Shown piece by piece: positions 44,967-53,175 of a stretch of DNA of 64,000 bases. The position numbers were made by a program, and so were the translations under genes. Origin of the DNA: Cupriavidus taiwanensis (GTDB lineage Bacteria > Pseudomonadota > Gammaproteobacteria > Burkholderiales > Burkholderiaceae). Position 1 is the stretch's first letter. Each line of letters opens with the position of its first letter. The stretch is taken from positions 2,499,901 to 2,563,900 of the forward strand of contig NZ_LT977071.1 of NCBI RefSeq assembly GCF_900250075.1. Direction: 5' to 3'. The notes beneath the pieces are model-generated. The model saw only the letters and a program-made list of their open reading frames with translations. It did not search any database and was not told the origin of the DNA.

Positions 44967-45247
44967 AGCCACCTCCGTCTCTCTCGTCGGCGGGGCATCG
45001 CACGAAAGGGGAAACACGCCCCGCGTCTCTGCTCAGCATAGGACAAGCGTTCAGCGCTTCGAGAGCGGCCAGCCGAAAAAAGGCTCGGATTGCGTACGTC
45101 GCGCAACGGCCGCCTAAGGCAAGTGCGGCCGCCGATACCTGCTGGCGCCGGCACAAGCGCCGCATCGGGGACAATCCCGATGCGCACACCGTCCATACGG
45201 CACACACTGCCTATACTGGACTCACAAAAGAGAGACAGGAGACCGCC

Positions 45248-45427
45248 ATGCACTTCACCGCGCATGATCTTGTATTCCTGATTCCGATGGCGCTGGTAGG
45301 CGTGATCGCCATGGGCTCGATCCCGGTGACCGCCAAGTTCCTGCGCATCAGTTGCCGCACCATGGGCGCGCTGATCGGCGCACTGGTCGCGGTGCTGGTG
45401 CTCGAGGCATTACCGCTGCTGATCTGA
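45248..45427 (+). CDS. 59-residue two-helix membrane protein
   Basis: The small frame has a good ribosome site (CAGGAGA, 6 bases before the ATG at 45248). It encodes two hydrophobic helices (LVFLIPMALVGVIAMG and ALIGALVAVLVLEALPLLI) joined by a short basic loop (AKFLRISCR). It is too short for most automatic calling. I recognise no family. It is divergent from the membrane protein at 44463-44966 and followed after 44 bp by another tiny membrane protein. Confidence 0.65.
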   Translation: MHFTAHDLVFLIPMALVGVIAMGSIPVTAKFLRISCRTMGALIGALVAVLVLEALPLLI

Positions 45428-45471
45428 CTCCCGCGGGAGTCGGTTCACACGTAGTGGGAGGAGGTCCCGCT

Positions 45472-45636
45472 ATGTCGATCGGCCTGCTTGCCGCCATCAT
45501 GGTGGCGCTGCTGTGCATTACCGTGTGGCGGGCGCTGTGGCGCTGCAGTCATCCGGACCGGATGCGGTATCGGAGGTGCGCGGTGCAGCGGCAGCGCGCG
45601 GGGCTGTGCCGGCACGCGCCGCGCAGGCAGGGCTGA
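45472..45636 (+). CDS. 54-residue single-helix small protein
   Basis: GGGAGGAGG, an unusually strong ribosome site, lies 7 bases before the ATG at 45472. The product has one hydrophobic helix (MSIGLLAAIMVALLCITVWRALW) followed by a strongly basic Arg/Cys/His tail. That suggests a small membrane-anchored protein. No family is recognised. It follows the 59-residue gene by 44 bp on the same strand and precedes the Fic operator array. Confidence 0.55.
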   Translation: MSIGLLAAIMVALLCITVWRALWRCSHPDRMRYRRCAVQRQRAGLCRHAPRRQG

Positions 45637-45670
45637 AGGTGACGTATCGCCTAAATCACTTGGTTGACAT

Positions 45671-45753
45671 AACTGCGCCATATTTGGCGCAGTTTGTGGC
45701 GCAGTTCATAAAACTGCGCCACAATCGCGCCACCGCTCAAGCGAACTGCGCCA
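45671..45753. promoter_or_regulatory. operator array: five copies of AACTGCGCCA before fic-like gene
   Basis: The exact decamer AACTGCGCCA or its complement occurs five times: forward at 45671-45680, reverse at 45685-45694, reverse at 45697-45706, forward at 45712-45721 and forward at 45744-45753. The first four form two inverted pairs with spacers of 4 and 5 bases; the fifth ends 7 bases before the ATG. A possible promoter (TTGGCG at 45684-45689, CATAAA at 45707-45712, 17-bp spacer) lies within the array. This layout suits cooperative autorepression by the HTH domain of the Fic-like protein, which is inference. Confidence 0.85.
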
Positions 45754-45760
45754 CGCCCCA

Positions 45761-47134
45761 ATGTCGACCGCCCATTCCCTCCTTGAAAGCATCAGGAACG
45801 CCTCTGGCGGGTTGATGCTCGCCGAGTTGCTGGCACAGCATCCCGATGTTGCACGACGGACCGCCCAACGCTGGATCAGCCAATGGATCGAGGACGGACA
45901 AGTCACTGCAATCGGCGAAGGGCGCGCACGTCGTTATTTCAGGGGGGGCACGACAGAGGCTGCCGCACCTTTACCCGAGCGAGACCGCTTCCCGGATTAC
46001 ATCCCACTTTCGGCCGACAGCCGCGACATCGCGGCGTATATCGATCAGCCTCCGGAAGCACGCAAGCCCGTGGGCTATCAACGCGACTTCCTTGACACCT
46101 ATCAGCCCAACGTCACACGATACCTTTCGGAATCGCTCCGGCGTCAGTTGCACAAGATGGGCAAGACGGCGCAAGCTGATGCGCCCGCCGGAACCTACAG
46201 CAGGGCCATCCTGAACCGGCTGCTGATCGACCTGTCATGGGCATCGAGTCATTTGGAGGGCAATACCTATTCGCGCCTCGACACTCGCGAGTTGATCGAG
46301 CATGGGAAGGCGGCGCAAGGCAAGGCGGCCATCGAAACACAGATGATCCTCAACCACAAGACAGCCATCGAACTGCTGGTGGAGAACATCGGCACGGTCG
46401 GTTTCGACCGTTATACGTTGATGAACCTGCATAGCGCGTTGTCGGAGAACCTGCTACCCAACCCCGCCGACGAAGGCCGGATTCGACAGCATGTCGTGGA
46501 CATTGGCCAAAGTGTTTACCGGCCCCTGTCAGCACCACAGCAAATTGAGGAGGCACTAGAGGTTCTGCTCGGGAAAGCGGACCAGATCGATGATCCTTTC
46601 GAACAGTCATTCTTCGTGCTGGTGCACCTGCCATACCTGCAACCATTTGCGGACGTCAACAAACGCACCTCGCGCCTCATTGCTAATCTGCCGCTGTTCC
46701 GAGCAAACCTCTGTCCCCTGACTTTCCTGGATGTACCGGAGCAAGCTTATAGTCGCGCCATCCTTGGCGTGTATGAGATGACCCGCGTCGAATTGCTGCG
46801 CGATGTCTTCGTTTGGGCCTACGAGCGCTCAACCCAAGAGTACGTTGCCATCAAGCAAGACCTGTCGGAGCCTGATCCGCTCCGCCTTGCCTGGCGTGAT
46901 GTGATCAAACAATCCATACGGGACGTCGTACTTCACCCCGATCAGGATGCGCTGGCCGTTATTCGGCAGGTCGTCCTGGCAAAGGTGCCGGAGGTCGATC
47001 GTAACAACGTGCAAGCGCTGATCATAGATGAGCTCCGGCGGTTGCATGAAGGCGTGCTGGCCCGCTACGGATTGCGCCCCTCGGAACTCACAGCGTGGAA
47101 GGCAAACCAGGTGGCTGCGCCTTCCAGCTCTTGA
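45761..47134 (+). CDS. Fic-family protein with N-terminal HTH, motif His replaced by Gln
   Basis: The 457-residue product has an N-terminal winged-HTH-like segment (about residues 10-60). It then has the inhibitory helix motif SSHLEGN (S-x3-E-G), and a Fic core. The core motif reads QPFADVNKRTSR, where active AMP-transferases have HPFxxGNGRxxR: the catalytic His is Gln, Gly-Asn is Val-Asn and the second Gly is Lys. AMPylation by the usual mechanism is therefore unlikely; I recall other Fic-family proteins with the same variant. The start has no Shine-Dalgarno sequence. The gene has lower GC and different codon use than its neighbours, suggesting transfer. It may be a DNA-binding regulator. 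Confidence 0.9.
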   Translation: MSTAHSLLESIRNASGGLMLAELLAQHPDVARRTAQRWISQWIEDGQVTAIGEGRARRYFRGGTTEAAAPLPERDRFPDYIPLSADSRDIAAYIDQPPEARKPVGYQRDFLDTYQPNVTRYLSESLRRQLHKMGKTAQADAPAGTYSRAILNRLLIDLSWASSHLEGNTYSRLDTRELIEHGKAAQGKAAIETQMILNHKTAIELLVENIGTVGFDRYTLMNLHSALSENLLPNPADEGRIRQHVVDIGQSVYRPLSAPQQIEEALEVLLGKADQIDDPFEQSFFVLVHLPYLQPFADVNKRTSRLIANLPLFRANLCPLTFLDVPEQAYSRAILGVYEMTRVELLRDVFVWAYERSTQEYVAIKQDLSEPDPLRLAWRDVIKQSIRDVVLHPDQDALAVIRQVVLAKVPEVDRNNVQALIIDELRRLHEGVLARYGLRPSELTAWKANQVAAPSSS

Positions 47135-47149
47135 GAAGTGCCTGCAGCG

Positions 47150-47332
47150 TTACAGCTCGATCATCGCGAATTCGCCCTTGCCGACGTCACATTCCGGGCA
47201 GCGCCAGTCATCGGGGATATCCTCCCAGCGCGTGCCGGGGGCGATGCCGTCTTCCGGCCAGCCCTGCTCTTCGTCGTACACCCAGCCGCAGATCACGCAC
47301 ACCCACGTCTTGTAGGCGACGGCGGCTTCCAT
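47150..47332 (-). CDS. rubredoxin
   Basis: The 60-residue electron carrier has the two iron-binding motifs CVICGWVYDEE and WRCPECDVGK, each with CxxC and the expected spacing, plus the GTRWEDIPDDW segment. It binds one Fe in four Cys and passes single electrons in the cytoplasm, often to alkane hydroxylases or stress reductases; no partner is adjacent. GGAG lies 5 bases before the ATG at 47332; an upstream TTG is less likely. It is convergent with the Fic-like gene (15-bp gap). Confidence 0.95.
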   Translation of the reverse strand: MEAAVAYKTWVCVICGWVYDEEQGWPEDGIAPGTRWEDIPDDWRCPECDVGKGEFAMIEL

Positions 47333-47417
47333 TGGCTCCTGCTGCAAAATTCACTCCTGATTCGGCGATGGAACGGATTGTCCGGGCCGAATCATACCGG
47401 TTTTCCTGGCAGTGCCC

Positions 47418-47448
47418 GTGGCGGCGCCGCGCGGTGCGGCGCCGCCAC
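47418..47448. terminator. 13-bp perfect hairpin after DUF748 gene
   Basis: GTGGCGGCGCCGC (47418-47430) pairs perfectly with GCGGCGCCGCCAC (47436-47448) across a GCGGT loop. It lies 6 bp after the DUF748 stop, between it and rubredoxin on the same strand. No T-tract follows on the minus strand, so it may be a weak terminator or a message-stabilising hairpin. Confidence 0.5.
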
Positions 47449-47453
47449 CCGCG

Positions 47454-50400
47454 CTAGCCGCGGATGGAAAAGTCCACGCGGTTGGGCGTGCCCTTGTCCT
47501 TGATGCCCTCGGCGCTGAGCTTGGGCGCCGTCAGGAACAGCCGGCTCTCGGGCACCTTGCCTTCGCGTTCGAGCGACTGCTTGACCACCAGCGCGCGCTG
47601 CTCGGCCAGGCGCTTGAGGTCGGCCTCGGTCACGGTGGCGTTGGCCATCAGCAGTTTTTCCATCTCGTCGGGCGGCAGGGTCTTGGCAAAGCCGACGAAG
47701 TTGCGCGGCTTCTTCATCGAGGTGCGCTTGTAGACCTGCTCCAGGTACTTCGGGTACTCGGCTTTCGACACCTTGACCTCGGCGCCCTGCTCGCCGGCCT
47801 CGTCGTCACCCGCTGCGGCACCGGCCTGCGCGTTGTCGCGCAGGTCGCGCCGCTTCTGCTCGGCCACGCGCGCATCCAGCCAGGCGCGGCGCGCGCCGGC
47901 TTCATCGGTGGCGGGATCGATGCGGCCGCTGATTTCCAGCCGCAGCGAGGGCCGGTCATTGAGCGCCTGGCCCAGCTTGGCGATCTTGTCCCGGGCCGCC
48001 GGGGTCAGCGTGGCGGTGCCGGGCGCGAACTCGACATAGCCCAGCTCCTCGCCGCTGCCGCCGAAAGCCGAGGCGATCAGCGAGAACGGCGAGGTGATCG
48101 CCTTGGTCAGCAGGTTGACGATCACGCGCACGATCACGCCGCCGATGCTGAACTCCGGATCCGACAGCGAGCCCGACACCGGCAGGTTCACATCGATCAC
48201 GCCATTGCGGTCCTTGAGCAGCGACACCGCCAGCAGCACCGGCAGCTTGGTCGCATCGGGGCTGTCGACGCGCTCGCCGAAGGTGAGCTGGTCGAGGAAC
48301 AGGTGGTTGCGCGCGTCGAGCCTGCCGTTCTCGATCTTGTAGGCCACGTCCACGGTCAGCTTGCCCTTGGTGATGGGATAGCCCGCGTACTTGGCGGCAT
48401 ACGGCGTGAGCCGCGTCAGCTCGACGCCCGCGGCCTTGGCGGCAATGTCGAGGAACAGCTGCTCGCCCAGCGGATTGAGCTTGCCGCTGATATTGACCGG
48501 CGCGTCGTCGTCGATGCGGCCGTCCAGCACCAGGTCGGCCGGGGTGGGATCGCCCGACGACACCTTCGACACCGAGCCCTTCATGCCGGTCAGGTTGGCG
48601 GTGTAGTTGGGCTTGACGAAGAAGTCCGAGAAATTGATGTTGCCCTTGTCGACCGAGACCCCGCCGATGCGGATCTGCGGCTTGGGCCCGCCCGGCTTCT
48701 GCTCGACCTGCGCGGTGCGCGTGTCGCCGGCCTGCACCGGCGGCGCGGCCGGCGCCGAGGCCGGGTTGGCTTGCGTCAGGCTGGTGGATGGCGCCGCCTC
48801 GCCTTTTTCCGCGCCGCCGGCCAGCACGTCCTGCAGGTTCAGGCGGCCGTTGGCGTTCAGGATCACGCGGGCGTAGAAATCGGACAGCGCGATATTGCCC
48901 AGGCTTACGCGCATCGGCCCCTTGCTCTCGTCCATCGCGAAGTCGATGCCGGACACCGCCAGCGAGCGCCAGCGCAGGAAGTCGTCGCCGCTGACGCGGT
49001 CCACCGTGCGCACGTTGCCGGTCTGCACATTGCCGTTGAAATGCGCGGCAAGCGGCTTGCCGGCCGGCGCGTCGACATTGAGGCGGCCCTTGACCGTGAG
49101 CGTGCCGCTGCGCAGGGCGGCGTTGAAGCGGTCAGCCAGGTAAGGCTGCAACGGGCTCACGTCGACCTGGCGCAGGTCCAGCTGCAGGCGGCTGGCCGGC
49201 AGCGCCGGCAACACCGTGCCATCGATGCCGATCACGCCGCGGCGGCCGGATTCGGCATGCACCTTGACCGGCACCGCCGCCGGCGTCAGCGGCCAGGCCA
49301 ACGCGCCGGTGCTCAGGCCGATATTGCGGAACTGGTGGATCACCGGGCGGCCGCGGTTGGCCTGCGCCGGCTGGTAGTCCGCGAGGCGGGCGCTGCCGCC
49401 TTCCACCACGACCTTGCCGATATTCGCCCTCCAGCCACCACCGGCAGCAGCGCCGTTGGCACCATTGGCACTGGCCTGCGGCGTGCGCCGCGGTGCGGGG
49501 CGTGCCTGCTGCGCGGATGCGCTCGCCCACAGCCGCGCCATCTCGAGCAATTCGCCGCGATGATCGCGCGTGGCGGCGATTTGCGGCTGCGCCAGCGTCA
49601 CCTGGCTGGTGGCAAAGGTCTGTTTGGCGAGGTCGAACTGGATATCGTCCAGCACCAGCTTCTGCGCCTGCAGCAGCGGCAGCGCAGCACCATCCCGGTC
49701 GCTGCCGCGGTCGCCGGCGCGATCGCGCGGGCGGCGGCCGACGCCCTGCGGCCGGTCCGCGGCATGCGCATCGGCTGCGCTGGCACGCGGTGCGGCGGCC
49801 GCCGGCATCACCACCGGGTCGCGCGTGGCGACGTACAGCGGCGCCAGTTCCAGCCGCGATTTTTCCAGCACGAACTGGAACTGCGGCGCGCCCCAGGCCA
49901 TGCGGTAGTGCAGCTCCGCATTGACCGCGGTGGTGCCGAACTGGCTGCGCAGCTCGCGCGGCCACCAGGCGGCAAAGCCCTGCGGGCGCAACCCGGTGGT
50001 TTCCAGCGTGCCGGCCATCGAGCCGTCGCGCAGCAGCAGGTCGCCGGTATGGTGCAGGGTCTGGCCGTCGGCCACGGTCAGCGTGGCCTCGACGCGCACG
50101 GGCTTGTCGCCGTCGATGCCGGCAAAGCCCTTGACCTCGGCATCGAGCGGCCCCAGCGCGAGCTTGCCCGGGCCCGATGGCGCCAGCGCATCTTCGAATC
50201 CGACCCGGGCCTGCCTGATCACGATGCGGTCGACCGCATAGCGCCACGGCACCTCCTTGGCCGCGGCCGTCGCCGGGGCTGCCGGAGCGGCCGGAGCGGC
50301 CGGAGCGGCCGAAGCGGCGCCGGGGGCCGAGGCCGGCGCCGGTGCCGGCGCCACGCCATCGGTGGACCGGCTCACCGCCTGCGGCAGGAATGCCGTGGCC

Positions 50401-51440
50401 AGGTTCAGCGAGCCGTCCGCGCGCCGCGCCGCCTCCACCGCCAGCCCGTCGATCTCGACGCTGCGCAGCTGCGCGCGGTGCGCCAGCGGCTCCAGCCTGG
50501 CGATATCGACCGCCAGCTTGCCGCTGCGGATCAGCGGCTGGCCGGCGCGCGTGCGTACCTCGGCTTCGCGCAGCGCGGCGGTGCCCAGTACCACCATCTC
50601 CTGCGTGTCCTTCTGCTGGCGGAACGCCACCGTCAGCCGCGTATCGAGCTTGCCGGACTTGACCTCGGCATCGCGCAGCGGCGGTGCGAACGCCATCATC
50701 CGCGCCACCTCGAGCCCGTCGAGGTTGATGTTGAGCCGGGTCTGGCGGGAATCGGCGAAAGGCAGCACTTCGCCGTCCAGCGCCAGCGGCGTGCCGTTGA
50801 CCTGCGCGCTCAGCGTGGGCCGGGTCACGATCTCTACGTCGTGCGGCAGGTTGGACAGGAACGGCAGCGTCAGCGTCAGGTTGTCGACGCGCAGGGTGGT
50901 GTCGAGCAGCTTGTCGTCATAGCGAACGCTGCTGCCGGTCACCGCGATGTTGTTGACCGAGAAGCGCGCCGGCTTGGCATCGGCCGGCTTGGGCGGCAGC
51001 GCCGCGAACTTCTCCTGCACATCGGCAAAGCTCATGCGGCCGTCGGCGCCTCGCACCACGTGCACGGCCAGGCGGTCGACATGCAGGTTGTCCACCACGG
51101 GCGCCAGGTGCCAGACCGAGGCCAGCGAGGTATTGGCCTGCGCCTCGCCCAGCGTCAGCGCCGGCGTCTTGCCGTCGCGCTCGTAGATGGTCAGGTCGGT
51201 CAGCGTGGCCGCCAGCTCGAACGGCCGCACATGGGCCTGCCCCAGCGTGACCTTGCGCCCCAGCGCCTCGGTCGCGTTCCGTTCGACCAGGTACTTGATC
51301 AGCGGCGGGCCACCGAAATAACCCGCCAGCCCGAACACCGCCAGCGCCGCCGCCACGCCGCCCGCAATGCGCACGGCCAGCCGGCCGCGCGGCGTGGCAG
51401 CCACCGTGGCTGCCACCTGGATGGATTGCTTGAATGCCAT
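47454..51440 (-). CDS. large DUF748 / AsmA-like envelope protein
   Basis: The 1328-residue protein has an N-terminal membrane anchor (about residues 20-43). It then has a long beta-rich periplasmic region of AsmA/DUF748 type (repeated ALTLGEAQANTSL, VDNLTLTLPFLSNLP and VSVDKGNINFSDFFVKPNYTANL patterns). Near residue 1210 an OmpA-like segment reads YVEFAPGTATLTPAARDKI. DUF748 proteins belong to the group linked to phospholipid transport and outer-membrane integrity (family inference). Internal Pro/Ala linkers separate modules. The start is the ATG at 51440; its ribosome site is weak. The gene is divergent from the MHS transporter. Confidence 0.88.
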   Translation of the reverse strand: MAFKQSIQVAATVAATPRGRLAVRIAGGVAAALAVFGLAGYFGGPPLIKYLVERNATEALGRKVTLGQAHVRPFELAATLTDLTIYERDGKTPALTLGEAQANTSLASVWHLAPVVDNLHVDRLAVHVVRGADGRMSFADVQEKFAALPPKPADAKPARFSVNNIAVTGSSVRYDDKLLDTTLRVDNLTLTLPFLSNLPHDVEIVTRPTLSAQVNGTPLALDGEVLPFADSRQTRLNINLDGLEVARMMAFAPPLRDAEVKSGKLDTRLTVAFRQQKDTQEMVVLGTAALREAEVRTRAGQPLIRSGKLAVDIARLEPLAHRAQLRSVEIDGLAVEAARRADGSLNLATAFLPQAVSRSTDGVAPAPAPASAPGAASAAPAAPAAPAAPATAAAKEVPWRYAVDRIVIRQARVGFEDALAPSGPGKLALGPLDAEVKGFAGIDGDKPVRVEATLTVADGQTLHHTGDLLLRDGSMAGTLETTGLRPQGFAAWWPRELRSQFGTTAVNAELHYRMAWGAPQFQFVLEKSRLELAPLYVATRDPVVMPAAAAPRASAADAHAADRPQGVGRRPRDRAGDRGSDRDGAALPLLQAQKLVLDDIQFDLAKQTFATSQVTLAQPQIAATRDHRGELLEMARLWASASAQQARPAPRRTPQASANGANGAAAGGGWRANIGKVVVEGGSARLADYQPAQANRGRPVIHQFRNIGLSTGALAWPLTPAAVPVKVHAESGRRGVIGIDGTVLPALPASRLQLDLRQVDVSPLQPYLADRFNAALRSGTLTVKGRLNVDAPAGKPLAAHFNGNVQTGNVRTVDRVSGDDFLRWRSLAVSGIDFAMDESKGPMRVSLGNIALSDFYARVILNANGRLNLQDVLAGGAEKGEAAPSTSLTQANPASAPAAPPVQAGDTRTAQVEQKPGGPKPQIRIGGVSVDKGNINFSDFFVKPNYTANLTGMKGSVSKVSSGDPTPADLVLDGRIDDDAPVNISGKLNPLGEQLFLDIAAKAAGVELTRLTPYAAKYAGYPITKGKLTVDVAYKIENGRLDARNHLFLDQLTFGERVDSPDATKLPVLLAVSLLKDRNGVIDVNLPVSGSLSDPEFSIGGVIVRVIVNLLTKAITSPFSLIASAFGGSGEELGYVEFAPGTATLTPAARDKIAKLGQALNDRPSLRLEISGRIDPATDEAGARRAWLDARVAEQKRRDLRDNAQAGAAAGDDEAGEQGAEVKVSKAEYPKYLEQVYKRTSMKKPRNFVGFAKTLPPDEMEKLLMANATVTEADLKRLAEQRALVVKQSLEREGKVPESRLFLTAPKLSAEGIKDKGTPNRVDFSIRG
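50281..50317 (-). repeat. 9-bp tandem repeat, four units, in DUF748 gene
   Basis: GCCGGAGCG repeats four times with one base change in the last unit. It encodes a Pro/Ala (PAA) linker within the DUF748 protein. The period is a multiple of three, so unit changes keep the frame. Confidence 0.7.
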
Positions 51441-51784
51441 GACGTTCCAGAAATTCCGACCCCGCAATCCGGCGCTGCACGCTTCTTTGTGCCCCGGATT
51501 TCACATTTTTCGACATTATCGCAACGGTTTCGGACAAAGCAAAGAAATAGACTAGGCCAGACCCGCCCACAGACCGGCGCTGGGTCCACGTCCGGTTTTG
51601 ACCGCTCAACGGCGCGTGCAACGATCTGGTATCTTTACGTCCTTTGCGAAGCGTTCCGTCGCAAGCCTGTGGCTTACCCGCCGCGCCGTGCCTGCCTCTC
51701 CCGCGCTGTACCCTCCGGCCACCCCCATCACGTTATTCCGTGCTGTGCGCTTCGCATGCGTTCTCTTCCATGCGAGTCCATTCC
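51441..51784. other. 344-bp divergent gap between DUF748 gene and MHS transporter
   Basis: The region holds the promoters of two divergent genes. The part at about 51485-51560 is AT-rich, with T-runs (ATTTTTCG, TTTCGG), and is the likely promoter core. I could not assign a clear -35/-10 pair or an inverted repeat. Open frames extending from the MFS gene into this region lack coding character. Confidence 0.4.
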
Positions 51785-53095
51785 ATGTCTATCACCAGCA
51801 GTACCGCCGCGGGTGTCGGCACGCCGCGCGCCGGCGCGCGCGCCCTCACCGGCCAGGATTACAAGACGCTTTCTCTTGCCGCCCTGGGCGGCGCGCTCGA
51901 ATTCTACGACTTCATCATCTTCGTGTTCTTCGCGACGGTGATCGGCCAGCTGTTCTTCCCGCCGTCCGTGCCCGACTGGCTGCGCCAGTTGCAGACCTTC
52001 GGCATCTTCGCGGCGGGCTACCTGGCGCGGCCGCTGGGCGGCATCATCATGGCGCACTTCGGCGACCTGCTCGGCCGCAAGAAGATGTTCACACTGTCGA
52101 TCCTGCTGATGTCCGTGCCCACGCTGCTGATGGGCCTGATGCCGACTTACCAGTCGATCGGCCTGGCCGCGCCGGTGCTGCTGCTGGTGCTGCGCATCCT
52201 GCAAGGCGCGGCCGTCGGGGGCGAAGTGCCGGGCGCCTGGGTCTTCGTTTCCGAGCACGTGCCCGCGCGCCATGTCGGCTACGCGTGCGGCACGCTGACC
52301 GCGGGGCTGACCGCCGGCATCCTGCTCGGCTCGCTGGTGGCAACCGGCATCAACACCGCCTTCACCCCGGCAGAGCTGGCCGACTACGGCTGGCGCGTGC
52401 CGTTCCTGATTGGCGGCGTGTTCGGCATTGCCTCGATGTACCTGCGCCGCTGGCTGCACGAGACCCCGGTGTTCGCCGAACTGCAGCAGCGCAAGGCGCT
52501 GGCCGCCGAGATGCCGCTGAAGTCGGTGATGCGCGACCACGGCGGCAGCGTCGCGGTGTCGATGCTGCTGACGTGGATGCTGTCGGCCGGCATCGTGGTG
52601 GTGATCCTGATGACCCCCACCTTCCTGCAGAAGCTGTATGGCTTCGACGCGCGCACGGCGCTGGTCGCAAACAGCGTCGCCACGCTGTGCCTGACGGTCG
52701 GCTGCATCGTGTCGGGCGCGCTGGCCGACCGCATCGGCGCGCGCCGCACGCTGTTCTTCGGCGGCCTGCTGCTGGCGGTCTGCGCCTACGCGTTCTACAC
52801 CACCATCTTCACCCGCCCCGACCTGCTGCTGCCGCTGTACGCGCTGGCGGGCTTCCTGGTCGGCACCATCGGCGCGGTGCCGTTCGTTCTGGTCAATGCG
52901 TTTCCGGCGCAGGTGCGGTTCTCGGGGCTGTCGTTCTCGTACAACGTGTCCTATGCGATCTTCGGCGGCCTGACCCCGATGGTGGTGACGTTGATGCTGA
53001 AAAACGACCCGCTGGCGCCGGCGCATTATGTGGTGGCGTTGTGTGTGGTGGGGATGGTGACGGCGCTATTTGTGAAGGAGCGGTCGCCGGGGTGA
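51785..53095 (+). CDS. MFS transporter, metabolite:H+ symporter (MHS) type
   Basis: The 436-residue product has twelve membrane helices. MHS family features are AALGGALEFYDFIIFVFFATVIG in helix 1, the loop GDLLGRKKMFTLS (RxGRK-type motif), GAAVGGEVPGAWVFVSEH and LADRIGARRTLF. MHS members take up organic acids, betaines or sugars with protons; the substrate is unknown. I chose the ATG at 51785. The frame is open 47 codons upstream but that part does not look like membrane protein. No strong ribosome site was seen. Confidence 0.88.
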   Translation: MSITSSTAAGVGTPRAGARALTGQDYKTLSLAALGGALEFYDFIIFVFFATVIGQLFFPPSVPDWLRQLQTFGIFAAGYLARPLGGIIMAHFGDLLGRKKMFTLSILLMSVPTLLMGLMPTYQSIGLAAPVLLLVLRILQGAAVGGEVPGAWVFVSEHVPARHVGYACGTLTAGLTAGILLGSLVATGINTAFTPAELADYGWRVPFLIGGVFGIASMYLRRWLHETPVFAELQQRKALAAEMPLKSVMRDHGGSVAVSMLLTWMLSAGIVVVILMTPTFLQKLYGFDARTALVANSVATLCLTVGCIVSGALADRIGARRTLFFGGLLLAVCAYAFYTTIFTRPDLLLPLYALAGFLVGTIGAVPFVLVNAFPAQVRFSGLSFSYNVSYAIFGGLTPMVVTLMLKNDPLAPAHYVVALCVVGMVTALFVKERSPG

Positions 53096-53175
53096 TAGGG
53101 CCATCGCGGCAGGTAAAGCGGGATGGGTGGTGAAATGCCGTTCTGTTAAGGGATCAATCACTGAACGGGATGCGA

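Noticed and set aside
47412-51941. A 1509-codon open frame on the + strand antisense to the DUF748 gene
   Set aside because: It is a mirror of the GC-rich codon pattern of the minus-strand gene, has no domain and no ribosome site, and the DUF748 frame has clear family features.
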